Assembly: GCA_027451785.1 (NCBI GenBank)
Contig: DAIDIS010000134.1
Location: 1-14,106 of the forward strand
DNA length: 14,106 nucleotides
Direction: 5' to 3'
Source of the DNA: Acidimicrobiales bacterium
GTDB lineage: Bacteria > Actinomycetota > Acidimicrobiia > Acidimicrobiales > JAKAVM01
This document shows, piece by piece, positions 1 through 5,159 of this stretch. Numbering within the stretch: the first letter of the stretch is position 1; the number at the start of each line of letters is the position of its first letter. Under the pieces are notes generated by a model. It saw only the letters and a list, made by a program, of their open reading frames with translations, made no database searches and was not told where the DNA came from. Made by a program: the position numbers and the translations under genes.

Positions 1-1181
1 GCCTTGATTTGGCGGACTCCAATAACAATGGTCTTGCTCATCCTATCGCGGTATTAATCCCCGTGGTCGAGCAGTTTGAAAACAAAACCATCGGCGTGAG
101 TCGTGCAGACATTTGGGCTTTGGCTGCGATGATCGGCGGGAAGGCCTGCGGGCTGGCGGCGGCTGTAGTTACGGCCGTCTACCCGGGATTCGTGATCTAC
201 TCGGGCAATCTGGGCGCCGAGGCCTTCTTGATCCCTCTTGCCGCGCTTGCACTATTGCTCGCTTACCTCCTTATCCGGAGACCGACTTGGTTGAAAGCGG
301 CAGGACTCGGTATCGCCTGCGGCCTAATGGCGCTCGACAGGTCGGAGATGGTCTTGGCTGGTGTGTTGCTTGTGATTCCGGCGTTTTTTGTCCTGAAGAA
401 GGTTGGTGTAGGTAGGCGGGTCCTAATGGGTGCGCTTTCATTGGGAATGATGGGCATAGTGCTCGTGCCGTGGTCCTTGTTCACGCTGACCGCGTTTGCA
501 AGGCCGGCCCTGCTCTCGACTCAAAACGGCTTGACGATGGCGTGGGGAAACTGCCAAGTCACCTATGAAGGTACGAATCTGGGTTACTGGTCTAACTCGT
601 GCCTCTATTACTACGAGGCGATCCTAGGAAAACGGGCCGAAGGTCCCGATGGCGCCATGGCGTATTTCCATAACGACGAATCTCTAGTCAACAACTTCTA
701 TCAAACACAAGCATTGAAATACATGGCCAACCACGTAGGCTCGCTGCCCAAGGTGATGGGTGCAAGGGTGGGACTGTCCTTTTACCTGGTTCGCCCCGGG
801 TTTTATACGAGACTGCTGGGTTACGTAGAGAAGTGGCCACAGTGGATGTCCAACTTGGAGACTCCGGCTTATTACCTTCTAGTCGGTTTTGCCTTGGTGG
901 GTGGCGTGGCCATGCGCTTGAAGCGGCAGGTTATGAGCCCTCTGATCGGTGTGTTCTTTATTTCCGTCATCACCATAGCGATCGAGTATGCAAGCCCAAG
1001 GTTCCGAGTCGAGGCCGACGTCGTAATTGCGGTCCTTGCCGGTGTGGGTGCCGGATGGCTGTGGGAGATTTGCGTACCTTGGGTGAAGGGGCAGATCGGT
1101 ACTCACCGCCGTGAAGCGGAAGGGCTGGATGCCCCCGAATCTCCTACTCGCCCAACACCCTCAAGCGCGATGGTCTCCTGA
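1..1181 (+). CDS. GT39/PMT-like polytopic membrane glycosyltransferase, 5' end cut by window
   Basis: The product looks like a lipid-linked-sugar glycosyltransferase of the ArnT/PMT (GT39) type, acting in the cytoplasmic membrane on the outer face. The reading frame is open to the left edge, so the TTG at position 9 need not be the start. The first part of the protein, with the catalytic acidic residue of the first periplasmic loop, is not seen. Counting from that TTG there are about six hydrophobic segments (near residues 45-65, 70-89, 95-128, 138-160, 286-302 and 310-355). The pattern around YPGFVIYSGNLGAEAF (58-73), the GLMALDRSE stretch (105-113), the large loop 165-280 with two cysteines and YASPRFR (327-333) resemble the family. 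The last 35 residues are polar. The stop lies inside the 3' end of the convergent LOG gene. The acceptor is unknown. The first 35 residues align poorly with what I remember of the family. Confidence 0.72.
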   Translation, partial: LDLADSNNNGLAHPIAVLIPVVEQFENKTIGVSRADIWALAAMIGGKACGLAAAVVTAVYPGFVIYSGNLGAEAFLIPLAALALLLAYLLIRRPTWLKAAGLGIACGLMALDRSEMVLAGVLLVIPAFFVLKKVGVGRRVLMGALSLGMMGIVLVPWSLFTLTAFARPALLSTQNGLTMAWGNCQVTYEGTNLGYWSNSCLYYYEAILGKRAEGPDGAMAYFHNDESLVNNFYQTQALKYMANHVGSLPKVMGARVGLSFYLVRPGFYTRLLGYVEKWPQWMSNLETPAYYLLVGFALVGGVAMRLKRQVMSPLIGVFFISVITIAIEYASPRFRVEADVVIAVLAGVGAGWLWEICVPWVKGQIGTHRREAEGLDAPESPTRPTPSSAMVS

Positions 1182-2007
1182 GGGGTTTCATATTGGCAGA
1201 TGCAGTCAAGACCCTGTCCACAGCATCTTCCGGATCGTCGGTCAAGTAAAGGTAGTTCAGATCTGAGCGGTCGATGGTTCCCAACCCGGCGAGACCGTCC
1301 CGAAGCAAGTCGATTATTGGGGTCCAGAACTGACGCCCTAGAAGGACGATTGGGAAGTCGTCGATAATCTTGGTCTGGATCAAGGTTGCCGTCTCGAAGA
1401 GCTCGTCAAAGGTGCCGAACCCGCCGGGCAGGGCGATGAAACCACAGGAGTACTTGACGAGCATGACCTTGCGGATGAAGAACCTCTTGAACGTGACGAC
1501 GGTATCCAGGTAGGGATTGGGCTCCTGCTCCATCGGTAACATGATGTTGCATCCTACGGAGCGTCCGTTGGATTCCTTCGCTCCTCGGTTAGCGGCCTCC
1601 ATTAGACCTGGACCACCACCCGTCATGACTGTGTAACCTGCGTTGGCGATCAGGCTACCGACTTTTCGCCCGAGTCCGTACTCAGGAGTGTCCTCTCCCA
1701 GCCTCGCGGAGCCAAAAACAGTCACGCACGGACCGACAAAGTGCAGCGCCCTCAAACCCATGAAGTATTCACGGTAAATCTTCCAGGCGTGAACGAGTTC
1801 GAAGCCGCGCCTTTGGGGACCACGTAAGTAACGGCGTTCCAGCTCCGGCGAACCACTTGGTAAGTGAGGATGCAGTACGTGCTGCGGCTCATGATGGGGA
1901 GCGTCTTGGTCGTGATGAAGGTGCTGTGGTTCGTGGTGCAAGCTGGCGTGAGCGGCGTTCAGCGGACTCTCTTGCGGAGCGATCTCGGGGATCTCCTCTA
2001 GTGACAT
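1144..2007 (-). CDS. LOG-family (TIGR00730-type) Rossmann-fold protein with His-rich N-terminal extension
   Basis: This is a member of the family named after the plant LOG cytokinin-activating enzymes, which cleave nucleoside 5'-monophosphates to free base and ribose 5-phosphate. It is cytosolic. Numbered from the chosen start (287 aa), visible motifs are FGSARLGED (98-106), TGGGPGLMEAANRGA (129-143) and the signature PGGFGTFDE (194-202), whose Glu is the catalytic-type residue. Basic FKRFFIRKVM lies between them. I chose the ATG at 2007, not the ATG at 2034, because GAGGGGG stands 5 bases before it and the upstream ATG has only a weak GGGG. Residues 20-48 hold 11 histidines, with HHEPQH occurring twice (24-29 and 38-43). 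This is not part of the enzyme fold and I do not know its purpose. The actual substrate cannot be read from sequence; such proteins were long misannotated as lysine decarboxylases. Confidence 0.9.
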   Translation of the reverse strand: MSLEEIPEIAPQESPLNAAHASLHHEPQHLHHDQDAPHHEPQHVLHPHLPSGSPELERRYLRGPQRRGFELVHAWKIYREYFMGLRALHFVGPCVTVFGSARLGEDTPEYGLGRKVGSLIANAGYTVMTGGGPGLMEAANRGAKESNGRSVGCNIMLPMEQEPNPYLDTVVTFKRFFIRKVMLVKYSCGFIALPGGFGTFDELFETATLIQTKIIDDFPIVLLGRQFWTPIIDLLRDGLAGLGTIDRSDLNYLYLTDDPEDAVDRVLTASANMKPLRRPSRLRVLGE

Positions 2008-2052
2008 AGGGTCCCCCTCTCGGCCGGTCCACATGACCCCATTGTTGTACTG

Positions 2053-2071
2053 ACCGGGACCGGTTCCCGGT
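2053..2071. repeat. Inverted repeat upstream of the LOG gene, operator-like
   Basis: The arms ACCGGGA (2053-2059) and TCCCGGT (2065-2071) are perfect complements around a 5-base centre. The element ends 46 bases before the chosen LOG start. No T-tract follows on either strand, so it looks more like a protein-binding site than a terminator. On the minus strand a TTTACC and a TACAAC flank it, but both are poor promoter boxes. Confidence 0.4.
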
Positions 2072-2297
2072 AAATGCGATTGAATCTGTTCAATTCGTTC
2101 TCAACTTGTCTTTATCCGTAAGGGGAACATCGGCACGTGGGAGATGCAAAATAAGAATCTGATGTGCAAGAAGGCGCGAAATGGGGAATAACAGCCGTCC
2201 GCAGGCGTAATCAGGAGGCGCAGTCGTTCGGCGAATGACGGTCAACTGATGGATTGATCGAAGATGGACGTGCAATTCAATGGAAGGTTGAGCGAGT

Positions 2298-2316
2298 TTG
2301 GCACGAATGCAACGCG
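2298..2316. repeat. Copy 1 of a 19-base noncoding element (partner 4921-4939)
   Basis: TTGGCACGAATGCAACGCG here and TTGACACGAATGCAACGCG at 4921 agree in 18 of 19 positions. Both copies are in noncoding DNA and have the same orientation relative to the minus-strand genes. This copy begins 27 bases past the DedA stop codon. Confidence 0.5.
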
Positions 2317-2342
2317 CGATCGGCCGAATATCCCATCCTTGC

Positions 2343-2978
2343 TTAAGGCACCGGCTCCGCATCGACCTTGGAGCGGCGGCCGGACCACTTGACTGCGACT
2401 AACGCCACGATGGCCACAACCACAAGCACGCTTATGTAGGTCATGTACTTGGAGATGACGTTCCAGCTGGAACCCAGGCCATATCCTGCGATGCTCAATG
2501 CAAGAGTCCACGGAATTGATCCAAGGAAGGAAAGTACTGCAAACCGGACCCAGCCCATCTCGGATATTCCTGCCGGCAATGATACGAAGGTTCGCACGAT
2601 GGGTATCACCCTGCCGAAAAACACCGCAGCGGAACCATGCTCCTCGAAAAACTTCTCGGCCTTGGCATAGTCGTTTTCGACTCGCTTGAACTTCGAGGAG
2701 AGCCGATCGACCAGAGGCCTACCGCCCAGCCTGCCGACGCCAAAAGCCAAAAGCGAACCTGCCATGTTCCCGGCCAACCCCCATACGCAAACGAGCATCA
2801 GGTTCAAAGGGGAGTGATGACCCGAAACCGTATTGACGAAGGACGCTGTCGAGACCGCTCCTCCAAATAAAAGGACGACTTCGCTTGGAATAGGGATGCA
2901 AGCCGAGCCAAGTGCCATTCCGAGAAAGATGGCGAGATAGCCGAACTTGAGGGTTTCAGTAGTGAGGAGGTGTTCCAA
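2343..2978 (-). CDS. DedA-family (SNARE-associated/VTT domain) integral membrane protein
   Basis: DedA-type proteins are cytoplasmic-membrane proteins needed for normal envelope function, and members are linked to undecaprenyl-phosphate or phospholipid flipping. The 211-residue length is typical. Family marks are visible in order: acidic PIPSE (29-33) in the first re-entrant segment, GNMAGSLLAFGVGRLGGR (70-87), and FGRVIPIVRTFVSLPAG (121-137) with its conserved arginines and PAG. Two or three C-terminal hydrophobic stretches follow (144-170, 180-196), then a short charged tail. The start is the TTG at 2978. It is the only start codon after the upstream in-frame stop that leaves the usual 28 or so residues before PIPSE. 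Its ribosome-binding site is poor (GGA seven bases before). The gene lies 92 bp downstream of the lipoprotein gene in the same direction. A TAAAAT at 3015-3020 could give it its own start. The substrate is not predictable. Confidence 0.9.
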   Translation of the reverse strand: MEHLLTTETLKFGYLAIFLGMALGSACIPIPSEVVLLFGGAVSTASFVNTVSGHHSPLNLMLVCVWGLAGNMAGSLLAFGVGRLGGRPLVDRLSSKFKRVENDYAKAEKFFEEHGSAAVFFGRVIPIVRTFVSLPAGISEMGWVRFAVLSFLGSIPWTLALSIAGYGLGSSWNVISKYMTYISVLVVVAIVALVAVKWSGRRSKVDAEPVP

Positions 2979-3014
2979 TTCAGTCCAGTGTTTGGCTAAG
3001 GATTCTGAGTCCCG

Positions 3015-3020
3015 ATTTTA
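3015..3020 (-). promoter_or_regulatory. Possible -10 box for the DedA gene
   Basis: The minus strand reads TAAAAT here, 36 bases before the TTG start, in the 92-bp gap after the lipoprotein gene. There is no recognisable -35 box at 16 to 18 bp. Actinobacterial promoters often have only a -10 box, so this is possible but weak. Confidence 0.25.
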
Positions 3021-3070
3021 CTTGTTGCGGAGAAGGTGCGGGATTCGGTCCCGGAGTGCACCAGGTTGGT

Positions 3071-3760
3071 TCAAAGTTGCGAGCCGAATGAGACCGGCAC
3101 GAACGGGACATCTTTGCCAACATCGAGTTGGACCTGGGTGTAGTTCCCGATGATTATCGAGTTTGGGCTTCCCGTATATTTCTTGCCGTCGACATAGGCG
3201 AAGACGTTTCCCTTCGCAGTTGCTACTTGGTCGGCACTCAACGGCTCGTTCCAGATATCAAAGAAGTTTCCCAGTGTGTATGTCCGCTGGCTCGGGGACT
3301 CAATGTGAATTATTCCGTCCGCCGCATGGGTGTGCAGACAGTAGAAGCACCCACCGGACGAAACGAAAGGCCCATCAGGTGTCTGTTGGACTCCCCTTGG
3401 TTGTGTGATGCCGATGCCGTAAGGGATCCTTACGGGAGAGCCGTTCACATATACCGATAGGTGAGCGTGGATATGGAAGACCACCTGTTCGGAGGTCTGG
3501 CATTGGATACCGTCGACCGTCGACCCGTTGACGGTGGTGTCTGCGCTTGCGAGAAAAGGGCCATTGGGGATTACGACGCCCTCTGGACCGGTTACGGTCG
3601 ACGAGGCCTTGGCGGGTGGCTTTGTCGAACTACAAGCGCCAAGAAGCGATCCGGCAACCAAAGCTGCAATGAAGGCCGTCGCACCCGGTAGCCTCCGGGT
3701 CAGCTTGGGGTATCCGGGCTGAGTGCCCTCGGAATCGTTTCGAGCTCTTGCTTTCGTCAC
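3071..3760 (-). CDS. Uncharacterised His/Cys-rich exported lipoprotein
   Basis: I do not know a function for this 229-residue protein. The start is the GTG at 3760, because AAGGAG stands five bases before it. Upstream in-frame codons would put the signal sequence far from the N-terminus and would run through a hairpin. A basic n-region and hydrophobic stretch (about 27-41) end in a lipobox, LGAC, with Cys43, so it is probably a lipid-anchored surface protein. The mature part carries FHIHAH (95-100), a GGCFYCLHTH block (136-145, Cys138 and Cys141), a further HIE (152-154) and then a YTLGNFFDIW segment. I recall proteins with the same HIHAHL-YVNG and LHTH-IHI layout, all annotated hypothetical. 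Clustered His and Cys suggest metal binding, which is inference. It follows the gene at 4873-3896 in the same direction after a 135-bp gap with a strong hairpin. Confidence 0.85.
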   Translation of the reverse strand: MTKARARNDSEGTQPGYPKLTRRLPGATAFIAALVAGSLLGACSSTKPPAKASSTVTGPEGVVIPNGPFLASADTTVNGSTVDGIQCQTSEQVVFHIHAHLSVYVNGSPVRIPYGIGITQPRGVQQTPDGPFVSSGGCFYCLHTHAADGIIHIESPSQRTYTLGNFFDIWNEPLSADQVATAKGNVFAYVDGKKYTGSPNSIIIGNYTQVQLDVGKDVPFVPVSFGSQL

Positions 3761-3765
3761 CCGGG

Positions 3766-3771
3766 CTCCTT
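3766..3771 (-). promoter_or_regulatory. Ribosome-binding site fixing the lipoprotein start
   Basis: AAGGAG on the minus strand lies five bases before the GTG at 3760. It decides that start over the longer open frame reaching 3880. Confidence 0.75.
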
Positions 3772-3830
3772 GTCGGAGTTGTCTAGAAAGAGGCGACGAT
3801 ATCAGGGTTTTGAGGGCACACCGGTGTTCT

Positions 3831-3864
3831 GCGACCCAAGGACCGGCTGTTGACCTTGGGTCGC
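3831..3864 (-). terminator. Strong hairpin after the membrane-anchored protein gene
   Basis: GCGACCCAAGG (3831-3841) and CCTTGGGTCGC (3854-3864) are a perfect 11-bp inverted repeat with a 12-base loop, 31 bases past the stop codon of the upstream minus-strand gene. No T-tract follows, so it may be a U-less terminator, a partial attenuator or an mRNA-stabilising stem between the two genes. A 10-base perfect palindrome, ACACCGGTGT (3818-3827), sits next to it. Confidence 0.55.
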
Positions 3865-3895
3865 TTTCGGCGTTTAGCACCCAGGTTGAGGATGC

Positions 3896-4873
3896 TTACT
3901 GGTTGGCGTCACCAGGTCCCTGGCAAAATCCCTGCGTATTGGTGTTGAAGGTGTAGTTCGCACACCTCAAGTCAGGATTGATGTGCGAAAAGACACCTAG
4001 CGGGCTCTCCCATCCTGGGACTACCCATGCGTGAACCATCCATACGGTCTGCGTTGCGAACTGACCGTGCACCGAGTTGCACATCGCCTTAGTGATATCT
4101 GTATCCGCGGGGAACGGCACGATGATCTTGCCGCTGATCATCTGGGTGCAGAGATTGAAGTGCTGGTGCCAATGGTCGTTGGGTCCGGCAAACCCAATCG
4201 AAGGCTTGGTATTGGATGCATACATCAGGCCGACTACCTGGGAGGTGGGCGACGTTCCGTCGTATATCCAGCCCAAGGGACTGAAGGGATTTACCTGGCC
4301 GTCGGGCAGGATGTCCGTGGCGAAATTGCCGGTATTGATGAAGTGGGCTCCCGCCCCTGGAGCAAAGCGCCCGGCCTGCATAAAGTGTGCCGCTTGAGCC
4401 GAAGCCACAGTTGGGAATTGAAGGGCAACCGCTCTGGCAATGGTTAGCTGCTTTGCCAGCAAAGCCCTTGTGGCAGAACTCATAGGCTGGTCCGGAATCT
4501 GTAGCGAAGCGAGCTCTTCGGGGTTCAGGTGTGCCCCTGGTGGAAGCATTTGCCCACTTGCGGTCATTGTCATCGAACCAACGTGGATCAATCCCAGCGA
4601 TGCCGATGCACTGGAGTTCCCGGACGACTTGTTCCAACCGAGAGCGGAGCCCGTGGCAAACACCGAAACGGCCGCTACCAGCACCATTGATGCCAAAGCT
4701 ATGGGCAATCCGATCTTTCGCTTACCCCGCGGAGGCTGGGGAGACGCAGGTGGGAACGGAGACTGCGAAGACCCGGAAGGGCCGGCCTGGTAAACCGGTG
4801 CGGGCTGTTGATTTGTATGTTGCCCGACGGCTTTCCTTTTTGCACGCCGAGGATTGATAAGTCCCACACCCAT
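3896..4873 (-). CDS. Uncharacterised membrane-anchored exported protein rich in His and Cys
   Basis: No named family comes to mind for this 325-residue protein. The start is the ATG at 4873, with GAGGAG seven bases before it; the GTG at 4888 would use the ribosome-binding site as coding sequence. Residues 1-53 are basic and Pro/Gln/Ser-rich, followed by one membrane segment (about 54-80), so the bulk should lie outside the cytoplasm. The outer part contains GAGAHFIN (173-180), PLGWIYDG (199-206), DHWHQHFNLC (233-242), a second Cys at 265, WMVHAW (278-283) and LGVFSHINPDLRC (292-304), with a last Cys at 317. I recall actinobacterial hypothetical exported proteins with a similar order of H-[FY]-[IV]-N, an H-x-x-x-C block and a final NP-x-x-x-C. 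Four Cys and clustered His suggest disulfides or a metal site. It has its own promoter and heads the minus-strand gene row. Confidence 0.85.
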   Translation of the reverse strand: MGVGLINPRRAKRKAVGQHTNQQPAPVYQAGPSGSSQSPFPPASPQPPRGKRKIGLPIALASMVLVAAVSVFATGSALGWNKSSGNSSASASLGLIHVGSMTMTASGQMLPPGAHLNPEELASLQIPDQPMSSATRALLAKQLTIARAVALQFPTVASAQAAHFMQAGRFAPGAGAHFINTGNFATDILPDGQVNPFSPLGWIYDGTSPTSQVVGLMYASNTKPSIGFAGPNDHWHQHFNLCTQMISGKIIVPFPADTDITKAMCNSVHGQFATQTVWMVHAWVVPGWESPLGVFSHINPDLRCANYTFNTNTQGFCQGPGDANQ

Positions 4874-4880
4874 TATCTGG

Positions 4881-4886
4881 CTCCTC
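4881..4886 (-). promoter_or_regulatory. Ribosome-binding site fixing the start at 4873
   Basis: GAGGAG on the minus strand, seven bases before the ATG at 4873. It is one of the best Shine-Dalgarno sequences in the window. Confidence 0.8.
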
Positions 4887-4920
4887 ACCTTGTTATCCAG
4901 TTACTGCGGAAATGCAGCTA

Positions 4921-4939
4921 TTGACACGAATGCAACGCG
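4921..4939. repeat. Copy 2 of a 19-base noncoding element (partner 2298-2316)
   Basis: This copy lies in the predicted 5' untranslated leader of the minus-strand gene starting at 4873, 47 bases before the ATG. It differs from the other copy at one base (A for G at the fourth position). Flanking sequences are not clearly alike, so this is a discrete element and not the edge of a larger duplication. Confidence 0.5.
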
Positions 4940-4977
4940 AAGAGGTCCCTTTGGTGCTCGTCGCGGTTTAATGCCTC

Positions 4978-5005
4978 AGCATAACAAGGCCGGGGCGGCT
5001 GTCAA
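4978..5005 (-). promoter_or_regulatory. Sigma-70-like promoter of the exported His/Cys-rich gene
   Basis: The minus strand reads TTGACA (5005-5000), a 16-bp spacer and TATGCT (4983-4978). The -35 box is perfect consensus and the -10 matches four of six. A start near 4971 would give a leader of about 98 nt before the ATG at 4873, unusually long for this window and containing a copy of the 19-base element. Confidence 0.6.
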
Positions 5006-5013
5006 TAGAAATA

Positions 5014-5040
5014 GTTACAGTGTGAAATAAAAGCGTTACA
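5014..5040 (-). promoter_or_regulatory. Paired TGTAAC boxes upstream of the promoter, possible activator site
   Basis: On the minus strand TGTAAC occurs at 5040-5035 and at 5019-5014, 21 bp apart and hence on the same helix face. Each is followed by TATTTC, directly in the second unit and after 5 bases in the first. The second unit almost touches the -35 box. The arrangement is typical of response-regulator direct repeats; which regulator is unknown. Confidence 0.4.
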
Positions 5041-5144
5041 GAGTTGCTCTAACAAAGCGGCGACCGAGCCGTGCTTTTGGGAGAAAAACTCGTGCGACCC
5101 CGCTGATTAAGCGGAACCTGCCTTTAGCGCCTGTTACATCCCGG

Positions 5145-5153
5145 TGCTGTAAT
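5145..5153 (+). promoter_or_regulatory. Possible extended -10 box for lhr
   Basis: TGCTGTAAT has the TGn extension and five of six -10 bases, and ends 6 bases before the GTG at 5160. A start of transcription at or beside the GTG would give a leaderless lhr message. There is no convincing -35 box or Shine-Dalgarno sequence for this start. Confidence 0.3.
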
Positions 5154-5159
5154 TGGTAG

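Larger units (their letters stand above)
2008..2342. other. Intergenic region between the DedA and LOG genes
   Basis: This 335-bp stretch is visibly less G+C-rich than its neighbours and holds no gene I can defend. It contains an inverted repeat (2053-2071), a small ATTGAA/TTCAAT hairpin with a 4-base loop (2079-2094) and one copy of a 19-base element also found at 4921-4939. I see no T-tract terminator after the DedA gene and no good two-box promoter for the LOG gene. A transcript starting here could still have a long leader. A structured RNA is possible but not supported by anything specific. Confidence 0.5.

Noticed and set aside
2090..2362. A 90-codon minus-strand open frame filling the gap after the DedA gene
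   Set aside because: The start has only a weak AAGG, the composition (many Arg, Leu, Ile, His and scattered Pro) does not look like a folded protein, and it shows no motif. It may be chance in a gap with few stops.
3039..3053. Five-bp hairpin CGGGA/TCCCG after the lipoprotein gene
   Set aside because: Too short and without a T-tract to be called a terminator.
4089..4637. A 182-codon open frame in another frame of the same strand as the membrane-anchored protein
   Set aside because: The main frame has the ribosome-binding site, membrane segment and ordered Cys/His motifs; this one has none.
5100..5114. Five-bp hairpin CCGCT/AGCGG upstream of lhr
   Set aside because: Short and with no T-tract or link to another signal.
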